Shown: positions 49,047-59,673, numbered from the stretch's first letter. The stretch is DNA of 64,000 bases from Nitrobacteraceae bacterium AZCC 2146 (GCA_036924855.1 JBAGRP010000001.1:7242001-7306000), one strand, 5' to 3'. The notes: generated from the sequence alone by a model not told the origin. Numbers and translations are program-made.

Positions 49047-50060
49047 TCAGGCGGATTTGGCCAGCAATTCAATGCCATGGCGCTCGCGGGCGAGCTTCTC
49101 CTCCCAGGCCAGCGCGTGCCGGGCGATGGTTTCGAGATCGTCGTATTGCGGCGTCCAGTCCAGCGTGGCGCGGATCCGGCTGGTGTCGGCGATCATGGTC
49201 ATGATGTCGCCGTCGCGGCGGGGGGCATATTGAACCGCGAAATTGCGGCCGGAAGCGTGCCGGACCGCCTCGATGGTTTCCAGGACCGAATAGCCGCGGC
49301 CATAGCCGCAATTCAGGGTGGTTGAGGAGCCGCCGTTGCGCAGATAGGCCAGTGCTGCGCGGTGGGCCTGGACGAGGTCGCTGACATGGATGAAGTCGCG
49401 GATGCAGCTGCCGTCCGGGGTCGGGTAATCGGTGCCGAACACGTCGATCTTGCTGCGTTGCCCGGTGGCGGCTTCAACCGCGATCTTCAAAAGATGCGTC
49501 GCGCCCATGGTGGCCAAGCCGGTGCGGCCCTGCGGATCGGCGCCGGCGACGTTGAAATAGCGCAGCACGACGAATTCCATGCCGTAGGCCGGCGCGATGT
49601 CGTGCAGCATGATTTCGGTCATCAGCTTCGACGAGCCGTAAGGCGACAGCGGCCGCGTCGGCGCATCTTCGGCCACCGGCGTGGAATCGGGATTGCCGTA
49701 GACCGCGGCGGTCGATGAAAAGATGAAGCGCTTGACGCCGCACTTCACCGCGGCGTTGAGCAGGTTGCGCGTCGTCATGGTGTTGTTGCGGTAGTAGCTG
49801 AGCGGATCGCGCATCGAGTCCGGGACCACCACGGAGCCGGCAAAATGAATGATGGCATCGACGCCGTGGGCGGCGATCACGCCCTCGACCAGATTTTCAT
49901 CGGCGACGTCGCCGATGAACAGCGGCACGCCTTCGGGAAGATAGGTCGAGAAGCCGGTGGACAGGTTGTCGATCACGACCACGCTTTCGCCGGCTTCCAC
50001 CAGCGCGTGAACCATGTGACTTCCGATGTAGCCGGCGCCGCCGGTGACAAGAACAGTCAT
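49047..50060 (-). CDS. galE: UDP-glucose 4-epimerase
   Basis: 337 residues. The NAD-binding motif GGAGYIGSH opens the protein, and the catalytic SSTAAVYG and YGSSK (Tyr-x-x-x-Lys) are in place, followed by RYFNVAGADP. It interconverts UDP-glucose and UDP-galactose for LPS and exopolysaccharide. It is divergent from the lpsB-like gene and lies 53 bases upstream of the ABC exporter on the same strand. Confidence 0.95.
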   Translation of the reverse strand: MTVLVTGGAGYIGSHMVHALVEAGESVVVIDNLSTGFSTYLPEGVPLFIGDVADENLVEGVIAAHGVDAIIHFAGSVVVPDSMRDPLSYYRNNTMTTRNLLNAAVKCGVKRFIFSSTAAVYGNPDSTPVAEDAPTRPLSPYGSSKLMTEIMLHDIAPAYGMEFVVLRYFNVAGADPQGRTGLATMGATHLLKIAVEAATGQRSKIDVFGTDYPTPDGSCIRDFIHVSDLVQAHRAALAYLRNGGSSTTLNCGYGRGYSVLETIEAVRHASGRNFAVQYAPRRDGDIMTMIADTSRIRATLDWTPQYDDLETIARHALAWEEKLARERHGIELLAKSA

Positions 50061-50177
50061 GACCTACCCATCCCTTAACTTCTTGGGATGACGCTACCTG
50101 TTCCGGGATGAAGAGTGGGTTTCGACGGCCAGTAACTGGCCACTATGCTTAATGGCGGGTATAGGAATCGCGTCGAA

Positions 50178-51236
50178 ATGGAGTCGTGTGTGCCGATCGA
50201 GAGCAAAACTGCCGACAAGTTGCAGCTGATCGTTACCAACCTGCATTGGCGCTACTCCGGCGTCACCGCCACCAACCGCATGGTGGCGCCGAAACTGGCC
50301 AACCTGTTCCGCGCGGCATGGCTCGGCTCCGACGCGCCGGACGGCATCGCACGAATGAGCTTTGCCAATCTGCTGAAATTGTGGCTGCGCGGCGCGCCTG
50401 TGATCTGGCACGCGCGCCGCAACAACGAGATGATCGCCGGGGTGGTGCTGAAGGCGCTGGGCTGGCCGCTGAAGCTGGTGTTCACCTCCGCGGCACAACG
50501 GCATCACACCTGGATCACGCGCTGGCTGATCGGCCGAATGGACGCGATCATCGCTACCAGTGAGATCTCGGCGTCGTATCTGAAGCGGCCGGCCACCGTC
50601 GTCACCCATGGCGTCGATTCCGATCGTTATTCACCGCCGCCCGACCGCGCCGCGGCCTTCGCGGAAGCGGGTTTGCCCGGGCGTTATGCGATCGGCTGCT
50701 TCGGTCGCGTCCGCGCGCAAAAGGGCACCGACCTTTTCGTCGAGGCGATGTGCCGGTTGCTGCCGCGCTATCCGGATTTTACTGCGGTCATCGTCGGCGC
50801 CATCACGCCGGACCAGATCGGCTTTGCGAATGAACTGAAGAAAAAGATCGAGGCCGCGGGTCTGCAATCGCGCATTGTCATTTTCGGCGAGTTGCCGATC
50901 GAAGAGGTGCAGCGCTGGTATCAGCGGTTGACGATCTACGCCTTCACCTCGCGCAACGAAGGTTTTGGACTGACGCTGATCGAGGCGATGTCGGTCGGCG
51001 CGGCATTAGTAGCGACGCGCGCAGGTGCTGCCGAGATCGCGGTTGAGGACGGCGTCACCGGCGTGCTGGTGCCGACGGATGATGCCGATGCGCTGGCAAA
51101 CGCGCTGGAGCCGCTGCTGCGCGATCCCGCCGCAGCCGCTGCAATGGGCGAACGCGCGCGCCAGCGCGTGCTGGACAAATTCAGCCTCGATGCGGAAGCG
51201 AACGGGATCGCCGCAGTCTACCGCACGCTGATCTGA
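50178..51236 (+). CDS. lpsB: LPS core glycosyltransferase, LpsB-like (GT4)
   Basis: 352 residues from the ATG at MESCVPIES; an earlier in-frame start at 50145 has no better site. It has the GT-B fold: SGVTATNRMVAPKL at the N-terminus, VIWHARRNNEMIAGVVLKAL, then GCFGRVRAQKGTDLFVEAM and the donor-binding EGFGLTLIEAMSVG. The HARRN and FTSAAQRHHTWITRWLI segments match rhizobial LpsB, a core mannosyltransferase. Neighbouring heptose genes support core assembly. Sugar specificity is inferred. Its 3' end overlaps the opposing gmhB by 19 bases. Confidence 0.82.
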   Translation: MESCVPIESKTADKLQLIVTNLHWRYSGVTATNRMVAPKLANLFRAAWLGSDAPDGIARMSFANLLKLWLRGAPVIWHARRNNEMIAGVVLKALGWPLKLVFTSAAQRHHTWITRWLIGRMDAIIATSEISASYLKRPATVVTHGVDSDRYSPPPDRAAAFAEAGLPGRYAIGCFGRVRAQKGTDLFVEAMCRLLPRYPDFTAVIVGAITPDQIGFANELKKKIEAAGLQSRIVIFGELPIEEVQRWYQRLTIYAFTSRNEGFGLTLIEAMSVGAALVATRAGAAEIAVEDGVTGVLVPTDDADALANALEPLLRDPAAAAAMGERARQRVLDKFSLDAEANGIAAVYRTLI

Positions 51237-51748
51237 CGCGCCAGAATATCTTCCACGAACGCATCGAGATCGCCGCCGGCGAACAAAAAGCCCGGCAAGT
51301 CCGCGGCGGTAGCGGCTTCGATATCGGTTTCGCGGTCGCCGATCACAAAGCTGCCGTCGTGCTTCACCGGCCAGTGCTGCATCAGGTCGAGGATCATGCC
51401 GGGGCTCGGCTTGCGCCAGTGATGGTCTTCGAGATAGCCGACCACCGATCCGGCGGGATGATGCGGGCAATAGCGGATATCGTCGATACGGGCGCCCTGT
51501 GCTGCGAGTTCGACGCACATCCAGTCGAACAGGATGCGCAGCTCGTCCTCGGTGAAAAAGCCACGCGCCACGCCGGACTGGTTGGAAAACAGGAACACGT
51601 AATAGCCGGCGTCGTTCAATCGACGGATCGCTTTCGCCGCATTCGGCATCCAGCGAATCCGCTCGCGCGTCCCCATGTAACCGTCGTCGTAATTGATGAC
51701 GCCGTCGCGATCGAGGAAAGCGGCGGGCTTTGTTTCGATGGCAGTCAT
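51218..51748 (-). CDS. gmhB: Heptose-1,7-bisphosphate phosphatase-type HAD hydrolase
   Basis: 176 residues. The HAD motifs are complete: FLDRDGVIN with the nucleophile Asp, FSNQSGVARG, KPSPGM and VIGDRETDIEAA. The zinc loop begins CPHHP, but the usual Cys-x-Cys partner is replaced by DHHW, so metal binding may differ. GmhB removes the 7-phosphate in ADP-heptose synthesis. It overlaps waaF (ATGA), and hldD and hldE follow on the other strand, completing the pathway. Confidence 0.88.
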   Translation of the reverse strand: MTAIETKPAAFLDRDGVINYDDGYMGTRERIRWMPNAAKAIRRLNDAGYYVFLFSNQSGVARGFFTEDELRILFDWMCVELAAQGARIDDIRYCPHHPAGSVVGYLEDHHWRKPSPGMILDLMQHWPVKHDGSFVIGDRETDIEAATAADLPGFLFAGGDLDAFVEDILARQISVR

Positions 51749-52818
51749 GGACGTACGATCTCCGCCTTGAAATCGATCAGCACGCGTTCGGTGATCGCAG
51801 CGACATCGACGGCCGGAATGTCCCGCATGCAGGCGTGATCGTTCATGGTGCAGACCGGGCGATGGCAGGGCTGGCACGGCACGAAGGTCTTGGTCTGGAT
51901 CGTTGCGGCCAGCGGGTTGAGCGGTCCCCACAGATGCGGCGCGGTCGGGCCGAAAATGCCGATGGTCGGTGTGCCGATCGCCGCCGCGATATGCATCAGG
52001 CCGGAATCGTTGGAGACCGCGACGCCGGCGGCGGCCATCGCCACGACGCCGTTGCGCAGGTCGTTGCCCGTCAGGTCGCGGACCTTCGGGCCGCCGGCGG
52101 CGACGATCTCGGCGGCCATCGCCTTTTCGCCGGGCCCGCCGATCACCCAGACATCCAGCCCGCGTTCGGCGAGGAGCCGCGCGGCCTCCGCGTAATAGCT
52201 CCAGCGCTTCGACGGGCCGACCGAGCCGGGCGCCAGCGCCACGGCTGGACCGCTACCTAGGCCATTGGCCGACCGCCAGCGCTCGATCTCCTCGGGGGGG
52301 ACCCTGAGCTGCGGCTCCGGCCATTCCGGCGGCACCGGCGCGCCTTCCGGCAGCGCCAGTGCGGATTTCTTGTCGATCATGCGGGGCAGCTTCTTTTCGC
52401 CCCAGCGCCACTGGTTGATCAGGCCGAAGCGGACCTCGCCAACGAAGCCAACCCGTTCCGGGATGCCGGCCAGGGCCGGCGCCAGCGCCGATTTCCAGGT
52501 CCGCGGCATTACCAGCGCCGTGCCATAGTTCCGGGCGCGCAATTGTGCTGCGAGTTCCCATTGCTTTGCCAGTGCCAGCCGGCTGCGCGGCAGATCCCAG
52601 ACGATGCCCTTCCGCACGCCGGGCATGTAATCCACCAGCGGCGCCACTAGCTTCGTCACCAGCATGTCCACAGGCCGGTTCGGCCAGCGCTCCTTGAGAA
52701 CGCGCACCACCGTGTGGCCGCGGACAAAATCGCCGATCCACATATAGGGCACGATCAGGATCGGACGGGTGTCGTCCGCATCCACCGTGACGCCCTGATA
52801 GGAGGAATTTAGGTTCAT
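51745..52818 (-). CDS. waaF: LPS heptosyltransferase (GT9, WaaF type)
   Basis: 357 residues. It has a GT-B fold with N-terminal ILIVPYMWIGDFVRGHTVVR and the conserved C-terminal NDSGLMHIAAAIGTPTIGIFGP, where the ADP-heptose donor binds. It adds a heptose to the inner core of LPS at the cytoplasmic face. The C-terminus has a Cys cluster (PCQPCHRPVC). It is co-transcribed with gmhB and divergent from hldD, so one regulatory gap of 183 bases serves both. Confidence 0.9.
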   Translation of the reverse strand: MNLNSSYQGVTVDADDTRPILIVPYMWIGDFVRGHTVVRVLKERWPNRPVDMLVTKLVAPLVDYMPGVRKGIVWDLPRSRLALAKQWELAAQLRARNYGTALVMPRTWKSALAPALAGIPERVGFVGEVRFGLINQWRWGEKKLPRMIDKKSALALPEGAPVPPEWPEPQLRVPPEEIERWRSANGLGSGPAVALAPGSVGPSKRWSYYAEAARLLAERGLDVWVIGGPGEKAMAAEIVAAGGPKVRDLTGNDLRNGVVAMAAAGVAVSNDSGLMHIAAAIGTPTIGIFGPTAPHLWGPLNPLAATIQTKTFVPCQPCHRPVCTMNDHACMRDIPAVDVAAITERVLIDFKAEIVRP

Positions 52819-53001
52819 TCTTTCAAAGACTTCGCTGTCGATTTACGAGCCAAGTCGGTACCCGCTCCCTCCCGGCGCGTAAAGCCACTTGGGAATTGTT
52901 CCAGAAATGTCCCTTTTGGCCTTCACCACATCGCGCCATCCAAGTTGCCTGCGGGGCGGTACTGGGGCAAAGGTGGCGATGCACAACAGGTCGGGGATTT
53001 C

Positions 53002-53982
53002 ATGCTGCTGGTGACCGGAGGGGCCGGTTTTATCGGATCGAACGTCGTGGCCGCGCTGAATGACGCCGGCCGCGCGGACGTCGCGGTCTGCGACGTGCTT
53101 GGCCATGACGGCAAATGGCGCAATCTGGCCAAGCGCCAGCTCGCCGATGTCGTGCCGCCGGCCGAATTGATGGCTTGGCTGCAAGGCCGCAAGCTCGATG
53201 CGGTCATTCATCTCGGCGCGATCTCCGAGACCACCGCCACCGACGGCGATCTGGTGATCGAAACCAATTTTCGCCTCTCGATGCGGCTGCTCGACTGGTG
53301 CACCGCCAATGCGACGCCGTTGATCTACGCGTCTTCCGCCTCGACCTATGGCGACGGTGTCCAGGGTTTTCGCGACGAGCAGACCGTGGACGCGCTGAAA
53401 GCGCTGCGGCCGATGAATCTCTACGGCTGGAGCAAGCATCTGTTCGATCTCGCGGTTGCCGAGCGGGTGGCGAAAGGCGAAAAGCTGCCGCCGCAATGGG
53501 CGGGGCTGAAATTCTTCAACGTGTTCGGCCCCAATGAATATCACAAGGGCACGATGATGAGCGTGCTGGCGCGGCGCTTCGACGACATCAAGGCAGGCCG
53601 CGGCATCCAGCTGTTCAAGTCGCATCGCGACGGCATTGCCGACGGCGACCAGCGCCGCGATTTCATCTATGTCGATGACGTCGTGCGGGTGATGATGTGG
53701 CTGCTGGCGTCGCCATCGGTGAGCGGCATCTTCAATGTCGGCACCGGGCAAGCGCGCAGCTTCAAGGATCTGATGCTGGCAGCCTATGCCGCGCTCGGCA
53801 CCAAGCCGAACATCGCCTATATCGACATGCCCGAACAGATTCGCGGCAGCTATCAGTATTTTACGCAGAGCGAAGGCGATCGGCTGCGCGGTGCCGGCTA
53901 TAATGGCGGCTTCACATCGCTGGAAGATGCTGTCGATGTCTACGTCAAGGGCTTCCTCGACCAGCCCGATCGCTTCCGTTGA
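53002..53982 (+). CDS. hldD: ADP-glycero-manno-heptose 6-epimerase
   Basis: 326 residues from the ATG at [17 protein letters not shown]-type motifs include the NAD loop and YGWSKHLFD with the Tyr-x-x-x-Lys pair. The HldD hallmark [13 protein letters not shown] is present. It converts ADP-D-glycero- to ADP-L-glycero-D-manno-heptose, the donor for WaaF. hldE follows after 22 bases, so they form one operon. Confidence 0.95.
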   Translation: MLLVTGGAGFIGSNVVAALNDAGRADVAVCDVLGHDGKWRNLAKRQLADVVPPAELMAWLQGRKLDAVIHLGAISETTATDGDLVIETNFRLSMRLLDWCTANATPLIYASSASTYGDGVQGFRDEQTVDALKALRPMNLYGWSKHLFDLAVAERVAKGEKLPPQWAGLKFFNVFGPNEYHKGTMMSVLARRFDDIKAGRGIQLFKSHRDGIADGDQRRDFIYVDDVVRVMMWLLASPSVSGIFNVGTGQARSFKDLMLAAYAALGTKPNIAYIDMPEQIRGSYQYFTQSEGDRLRGAGYNGGFTSLEDAVDVYVKGFLDQPDRFR

Positions 53983-54004
53983 AGGCGCAACAGGTAAAGC
54001 TTTG

Positions 54005-55474
54005 ATGTTCGATTTCGACCCCCTGTCGCATGCGATTGCCCGCCAGACCGTGCTCTGCGTCGGTGACCTCATGCTCGACGAGTTCGTCTATGGCGAGGTA
54101 TCGCGAATCTCGCCGGAGGCCCCGGCGCCGGTGATCGCGGTCCAGCGCAGCGAGATCAATATCGGCGGCGCCGGCAATGTGGCGCGCAATATCGCGGCGC
54201 TTGGCGCAAAGTGCATCTTCGTCGGCCTGATCGGCGACGACGATGCCGGCAAGACCTTGAAAGAGGCGTTGGCGCAGGAAGGCCAGATCGAGGCGATTTT
54301 GATCGCGGACCCGGAGCGGCCGACCACGCGAAAAGTGCGCTTCGTGTCCGAACATTTCTCAACCCATATGCTGCGCGCCGATTGGGAGCTGGCGGCGCCG
54401 GCATCTGCCGTGATCGAGCAGAAACTGATCGACACCATCCTGCCGCTGCTCGCCCGCGCCGACATCGTGCTGCTGTCGGACTACGCCAAGGGCGTGCTGA
54501 CGGCGCGGGTGATCCGCAACGTCATCGACGCCGCGAAGAAGCTCGGCAAGCGTGTCATCGTCGATCCCAAGAGCGCCAATCTGGCGATCTATCGCGGCGC
54601 CACGCTGCTGACGCCGAACCGCAAGGAATTTGCAGAGGCCACGCGCAGCCGCGCCGACAGCGATGCAAACATTGCCACCGCGGCGCAGGAAGCGATGATC
54701 CTGGCGGATTGCTCAGCGATGTTGGTGACGCAGAGCGAGCACGGCATGACGCTGGTGCCGCGGGATGGCGACGCTATTCACGTGCCGGCGCTGCCGGTCA
54801 AGGTGCGCGACGTCTCCGGCGCCGGCGACACCGTCGCGGCGATGCTGGCGGTGGCCCTGGGGGCCGGCGCGGACTGGGAGACGGCGCTGCGCGCGGCGAC
54901 AGCGGCTGCGGCCGTCGCTGTCAGCAAAAAGGGCACGGCGGTTGTCACCCCCGCAGAACTACGTCGAAAAATTCTGCCGCACGCATTCCTCGCGGCCGAG
55001 GAAAAGATCGTGTCGGCTGCCGATCTCGATGCGCAGCTGGCGGAATGGCGCAAGCAGCAATTGCGGATTGGCTTCACCAATGGTTGCTTCGACATACTGC
55101 ATCCCGGCCACGTCAAGGTTCTGACCGCGGCGCGCGCCACTTGCGACCGGTTGATCGTCGGCCTCAACAGCGACGCCTCGGTGAAACGGCTGAAGGGCCA
55201 GGATCGCCCGGTGCAGGACGAACGCGCCCGCGCGGAAGTGCTGGCGGCGCTGGAAGCCGTCGATCTCGTCGTAATCTTTGAAGAGGACACCCCGCTGAAA
55301 TTGATCACACAGATCACGCCGGCCACCTTGGTCAAGGGCGGCGACTACACTCGCGAGCAGGTCGTCGGCCATGAGATCGTCACCGCCCATGGCGGCGAGG
55401 TGGTGCTGGTCGATATCCTGCAGGGCTTCAGCACCACGTCGCTGGTCGAGCGCGCCCGCGGAGGCCAGTCATGA
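54005..55474 (+). CDS. hldE: Bifunctional heptose-7-phosphate kinase / heptose-1-phosphate adenylyltransferase
   Basis: 489 residues. The N-terminal ribokinase-fold domain (to about 320) has [14 protein letters not shown] and the catalytic [11 protein letters not shown]. The C-terminal nucleotidyltransferase domain has [14 protein letters not shown] and [12 protein letters not shown]. The two domains perform the first and third steps of ADP-heptose synthesis, with GmhB between. The C-terminus ends just before the next membrane gene, 34 bases on. Confidence 0.96.
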   Translation: MFDFDPLSHAIARQTVLCVGDLMLDEFVYGEVSRISPEAPAPVIAVQRSEINIGGAGNVARNIAALGAKCIFVGLIGDDDAGKTLKEALAQEGQIEAILIADPERPTTRKVRFVSEHFSTHMLRADWELAAPASAVIEQKLIDTILPLLARADIVLLSDYAKGVLTARVIRNVIDAAKKLGKRVIVDPKSANLAIYRGATLLTPNRKEFAEATRSRADSDANIATAAQEAMILADCSAMLVTQSEHGMTLVPRDGDAIHVPALPVKVRDVSGAGDTVAAMLAVALGAGADWETALRAATAAAAVAVSKKGTAVVTPAELRRKILPHAFLAAEEKIVSAADLDAQLAEWRKQQLRIGFTNGCFDILHPGHVKVLTAARATCDRLIVGLNSDASVKRLKGQDRPVQDERARAEVLAALEAVDLVVIFEEDTPLKLITQITPATLVKGGDYTREQVVGHEIVTAHGGEVVLVDILQGFSTTSLVERARGGQS

Positions 55475-55508
55475 CCCGCCGCACACCCACACGATTGCCG
55501 CGCCAACG

Positions 55509-57419
55509 ATGACCCGCATCTTCAACTTTACCTGGCGCAACTGGATCATCGCGCTTCACGACGCCGGCGTGACCGCGCTCGCCGTGATTCTCAGTTTCGT
55601 GCTGCGCTTCGACGGCGAGAACCTGTGGGACCGGCTGCCGCTGCTGCTGCGAATCCTGCCGTACTTCGTCATCTTCAGCTTCTTCGTCTGCTACGTGTTC
55701 AACCTGACCACGACGAAGTGGCGGTTCATCTCGCTGCCGGACCTGTTCAATATCATCCGCGCCGCCACGGTGCTGACGGTGGCGCTGCTGGTGCTCGACT
55801 ACATCTTCCTGGCGCCGAACGTTTACGGCACGTTCTTTCTCGGCAAGACCACGATCATCATCTACTGGTTCATCGAGATCTTCTTTCTCAGCGGATCGCG
55901 GCTGGCCTACCGCTATTTCCGCTACACCCGCACCCGCAACCAGGCGCGCGCGATGGATGCCGCGCCGACCCTGCTGATCGGACGCGCCGCCGACGTCGAA
56001 GTATTCTTGCGCGGCATCGAGAGCGGCGCGGTGAAGCGGCTGTGGCCAGTGGGCATCCTTTCGCCGTCCATGTCGGATCGCGGCCAGACCATTCGCGGCG
56101 TTCCCGTCCTCGGTGGAATCGATGATCTGCCCAATGTGGTCGACGACTTCAAGGGTCGCAGCCGGCCTATCGAGCGCGTGGTGATGACGCCATCGGCGTT
56201 TGAGACCGAAGCGCAGCCGGAATCCGTGCTGATGCGCGCCCGAAAACTCGGCCTGATCGTCAGCAGGCTGCCGTCGCTGGAAGAAAGCCGCGATACGCCG
56301 CAACTGGCGCCGGTGGCCGTGGAAGACCTGCTGCTGCGGCCGAGCGTCAAGATCGACTATGCGCGGCTGGAAAACTTTGTACGCGGCAAGGCGGTCGTCG
56401 TCACCGGTGGCGGCGGGTCGATCGGCTACGAGATCTGCGATCGCGTCATCACTTTCGGCGCGGCGCGACTGCTGATCATCGAGAATTCCGAACCCGCGCT
56501 GCATGCCGCCACCGAAAAACTCTCGGCCAAGGTGACCAGCGCCGTGATCGAGGGCCGCATTGCGGACGTACGCGACCGCGAACGCATTCATCAGCTATTG
56601 ATCGCGTTCAGGCCGGACACGGTGTTCCACGCCGCAGCGCTGAAGCATGTGCCGATCCTCGAGCGCGACTGGGGCGAGGGCGTCAAGACCAATATCTTCG
56701 GTTCGGTCAATGTCGCCGACGCGGCTTTGGCCTCTGGCGCCGACGCCATGGTGATGATCTCCACCGACAAGGCGATCGAGCCGGTGTCGATGCTCGGCCT
56801 CACCAAGCGCTTTGCCGAGATGTACTGCCAGGCGCTCGATGGCGACGCCATCAGCGGCAGCAACAGCAAGTCGCCGATGCGGCTGATCTCGGTGCGGTTC
56901 GGCAATGTGCTGGCGTCGAACGGTTCGGTGGTGCCGAAATTCAAGGCGCAGATCGAGGCCGGCGGCCCGGTGACTGTCACGCATCCAGACATGGTGCGTT
57001 ACTTCATGACCATTCGCGAGGCCTGTGACCTCGTCGTCACCGCGGCGACGCATGCGATGCATGCGCACCATTCCGACGCCTCGGTCTACGTGCTGAGCAT
57101 GGGGCAGCCGGTGAAGATCGTCGATCTTGCCGACCGCATGATCCGGCTGTCGGGGCTGCAGCCCGGCTACGACATCGAGATCGCCTTCACCGGCGTACGC
57201 CCCGGCGAGCGGCTCAACGAGATCCTGTTCGCCGCGCAAGAGCCGACCAGCGAGATCGGTATCGCCGGCATCGTCGCCGCGCGGCCGAACGAGTTGCCGC
57301 TCGATACGCTGAAGACCTGGCTGGCGACCTTGCGTAACGCGATCGATGCCGATCAGCATGGTGTCGTCGTGGCGATCCTGAAGGACGCCGTTCCGGAATA
57401 TCGCGCCAACGCGCAATAA
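55509..57419 (+). CDS. Membrane-bound nucleotide-sugar dehydratase (WbpM/PglF type)
   Basis: 636 residues. Four N-terminal membrane helices (about 10-135) precede a CoA-binding-like domain and the SDR domain with VVTGGGGSIGYEICDRV near 300. The active-site motif is STDKAIEPVSMLGLTKR, with Met replacing the usual Tyr, as is normal for large UDP-GlcNAc 4,6-dehydratases. Such enzymes make 4-keto-6-deoxy sugars for O-antigen or glycoprotein sugars. The exact product cannot be told. It follows hldE closely and is convergent with a WecA-like gene. Confidence 0.9.
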   Translation: MTRIFNFTWRNWIIALHDAGVTALAVILSFVLRFDGENLWDRLPLLLRILPYFVIFSFFVCYVFNLTTTKWRFISLPDLFNIIRAATVLTVALLVLDYIFLAPNVYGTFFLGKTTIIIYWFIEIFFLSGSRLAYRYFRYTRTRNQARAMDAAPTLLIGRAADVEVFLRGIESGAVKRLWPVGILSPSMSDRGQTIRGVPVLGGIDDLPNVVDDFKGRSRPIERVVMTPSAFETEAQPESVLMRARKLGLIVSRLPSLEESRDTPQLAPVAVEDLLLRPSVKIDYARLENFVRGKAVVVTGGGGSIGYEICDRVITFGAARLLIIENSEPALHAATEKLSAKVTSAVIEGRIADVRDRERIHQLLIAFRPDTVFHAAALKHVPILERDWGEGVKTNIFGSVNVADAALASGADAMVMISTDKAIEPVSMLGLTKRFAEMYCQALDGDAISGSNSKSPMRLISVRFGNVLASNGSVVPKFKAQIEAGGPVTVTHPDMVRYFMTIREACDLVVTAATHAMHAHHSDASVYVLSMGQPVKIVDLADRMIRLSGLQPGYDIEIAFTGVRPGERLNEILFAAQEPTSEIGIAGIVAARPNELPLDTLKTWLATLRNAIDADQHGVVVAILKDAVPEYRANAQ

Positions 57420-57420
57420 C

Positions 57421-58434
57421 CTAGCGACGCGGCGTCGAGAACGAGCGCAGCACGAAGGCAACAGCGACAAAGCCAAGCGCCAGCAAGATGGCGTCAGCTA
57501 CCGCCGACCGGAAAGTGATCGACAAGCCTGCAAGCGTCGCCAGACCGATATTGAGTAGAAACACGGTTCTGACGACCTCGATCACCGCAAAACCGTTGTC
57601 GGTGGCGCGCTGATAGAAGTGCGAGCGATGCGCCAGCCAGATCGCCTCGCGTTTCGCCAGCCGCCGCAGCAGCGTCACCGACGCATCGGCGAGGTAATAC
57701 AGCGGCAGCAGGATCGCTGCAGCGAGATAGTGGGCATAGGCGAGTTCGACAAAGCACCAGGCCAGCAGCAGGCCGATCGGCAAGCTGCCGACGTCACCCA
57801 GAAAAATCCGGGCCACCGGACGATTGAACGGCGCGAAGCCAAGCATCGCGCCGCCGAGCGCTGCGGCCAAGAGGGTGGTCGATGGCGATAGTTCGCCAAA
57901 CAGGCCGATCAGTGTCAACGCGCCGGTGATCGGAACGACCTCGGCGACGGTGATCCAGTCCAGCCCGTCCATGAAATTGACAAGGTTGACGAACCACAGG
58001 CCGGCGAGCATCAGCACGGTGCGCTCGACCCAGAGCGGACAGTTCGGCACGATCTGGAGATTCGTCGGGATCGCGAAAAGAACCGCGCCGACCGTCAACG
58101 CCTGCAGAATCAGCCGCGGCGTCACCGGAATAGGATGGAGGTCGTCGACGACACCGATGGCGGCCATGAAGACAGTGGCTGCGAAGACGACCCACAGCGA
58201 TGGCGGCGCAGCGGTCAGGGCAGATGCGATGGCAAGTCCCGCAACCAGTAGCGCCGACGCAATTACCGCGATGCCGCCACCCTGCGGAGTCGGGATTTTA
58301 TGAGAGGAGCGCGCGTTCGGTCGTGCCAGCGCATAGCGTGCCAGCAGCGGGCGAATGGCGACGATGATGGCTGCCGAGAGCAATGCCGCGGCGACCACGG
58401 TGCCGAATGTGAAGACGAGTTGAGACGACGACAT
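57421..58434 (-). CDS. Undecaprenyl-phosphate sugar-1-phosphate transferase (WecA/MraY family)
   Basis: 337 residues with about ten membrane helices. The catalytic Asp motifs are present: GVVDDLHPI, NFMDGLDW and FLGDVGSLPIG. The PNARSSHKIPTPQGGGIAV loop is typical of WecA-like proteins in O-antigen and capsule clusters. It would load GlcNAc-1-P or a related sugar on undecaprenyl phosphate to start a polysaccharide chain. The ATG at 58434 is used; upstream in-frame codons lack an ATG. Confidence 0.88.
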   Translation of the reverse strand: MSSSQLVFTFGTVVAAALLSAAIIVAIRPLLARYALARPNARSSHKIPTPQGGGIAVIASALLVAGLAIASALTAAPPSLWVVFAATVFMAAIGVVDDLHPIPVTPRLILQALTVGAVLFAIPTNLQIVPNCPLWVERTVLMLAGLWFVNLVNFMDGLDWITVAEVVPITGALTLIGLFGELSPSTTLLAAALGGAMLGFAPFNRPVARIFLGDVGSLPIGLLLAWCFVELAYAHYLAAAILLPLYYLADASVTLLRRLAKREAIWLAHRSHFYQRATDNGFAVIEVVRTVFLLNIGLATLAGLSITFRSAVADAILLALGFVAVAFVLRSFSTPRR

Positions 58435-58668
58435 CGGGATGACAACACGGGACAAAAAAGGGAACGAAATCCGGTCGAAACGGGGCGGAGACGGCCTTTA
58501 TTATCGCGTTTTGGAGATATAGCCACCGCTGAGGTCCCTGAGGTCATCGCAATGCCAACATCTCGATCGACTACGTATTGCGGCAACGCAGATCGCGTGG
58601 CTAAAAGATGCAGGTCAGGCTGCGCCGATACGCAACATGATGTATTTGAATTTTGCCTGGAGACTTAG

Positions 58669-59652
58669 ATGTCGGAGCAACCCACCCTGGTCACGGGCGC
58701 GGCTGGTTTTATTGGGTTTCATGTCGCCAGACAGCTGCTGGCCGAGGGGCGTGTCATCGTCGGCCTCGACAGTCTCAACGACTATTACGATCCGGCACTG
58801 AAACAGGCGCGGCTGAAGCTGCTGCAGGACCATCCGCGGTTCGAATTCGTGAAGGCCAATCTGGCCGATCGCCCGGCGATGTCGGCGCTGTTCGCCAGGC
58901 ACAAATTTCCGGTGGTGATCCATCTCGCGGCGCAGGCCGGCGTGCGGTATTCGATCGATAAGCCGCATGCCTATGCCGACGCCAACCTCGAAGGCTTTCT
59001 CAACGTCCTCGAAGGTTGCCGGCACAATGCATGCAAACACCTGATCTACGCGTCGTCATCCTCGGTATACGGGGCCAACAAGAAAAAGCCGTTCTCGGTA
59101 AGCGACCGGGTCGACAATCCCATCAGCCTGTATGCCGCGACCAAGAAGGCGAACGAGTTGATGGCGCATTCCTACAGCCATCTCTATCGGCTGCCGACCA
59201 CGGGCCTGCGGTTCTTCACGGTCTATGGGCCTTGGGGAAGGCCGGACATGGCGATCTTCCTGTTTACCAAGGCGATCGTCGAACGGGCGCCGATCAAGCT
59301 CTTCAACCACGGCAACATGCGCCGCGATTTCACTTACATCGATGACGTTGCGGCTGTCATCGGGCGGCTCCTCGGTCATGTCCCTGCGGGCAGCGAGAAC
59401 AGCGCTCCGGCACGGATTTACAACGTCGGTAACCACAAGCCGGAAGACCTGTTGCATGTGGTGACGGTTCTTGAGAAAGAGTTGGGGCTTGAAGCCGTCA
59501 AAACTATGCTACCCATGCAGCCCGGCGACGTGCCTGAAACCTTCGCCGACATCGACGACCTGATGCGCGATGTCGGCTTCAGACCGGACACCCCGATCGA
59601 AGACGGCATCCGCCATTTCGTGGCATGGTATCGCGGCCACTACGGCGCATGA
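58669..59652 (+). CDS. UDP-glucuronate 4-epimerase-like SDR
   Basis: 327 residues. NAD loop TGAAGFIGFHVARQLL; catalytic SSSSVYG and YAATKKANEL; and FFTVYGPWGRPDMA, which is the usual signature of UDP-glucuronate or UDP-galacturonate 4-epimerases (LpsL type). The product would be UDP-galacturonate, a core or lipid A sugar in rhizobia. The substrate could come from Ugd (16.9-18.2 kb). It precedes manC by 21 bases. Confidence 0.88.
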   Translation: MSEQPTLVTGAAGFIGFHVARQLLAEGRVIVGLDSLNDYYDPALKQARLKLLQDHPRFEFVKANLADRPAMSALFARHKFPVVIHLAAQAGVRYSIDKPHAYADANLEGFLNVLEGCRHNACKHLIYASSSSVYGANKKKPFSVSDRVDNPISLYAATKKANELMAHSYSHLYRLPTTGLRFFTVYGPWGRPDMAIFLFTKAIVERAPIKLFNHGNMRRDFTYIDDVAAVIGRLLGHVPAGSENSAPARIYNVGNHKPEDLLHVVTVLEKELGLEAVKTMLPMQPGDVPETFADIDDLMRDVGFRPDTPIEDGIRHFVAWYRGHYGA

Positions 59653-59673
59653 TTGCAAAGGTTTGATCTAATC

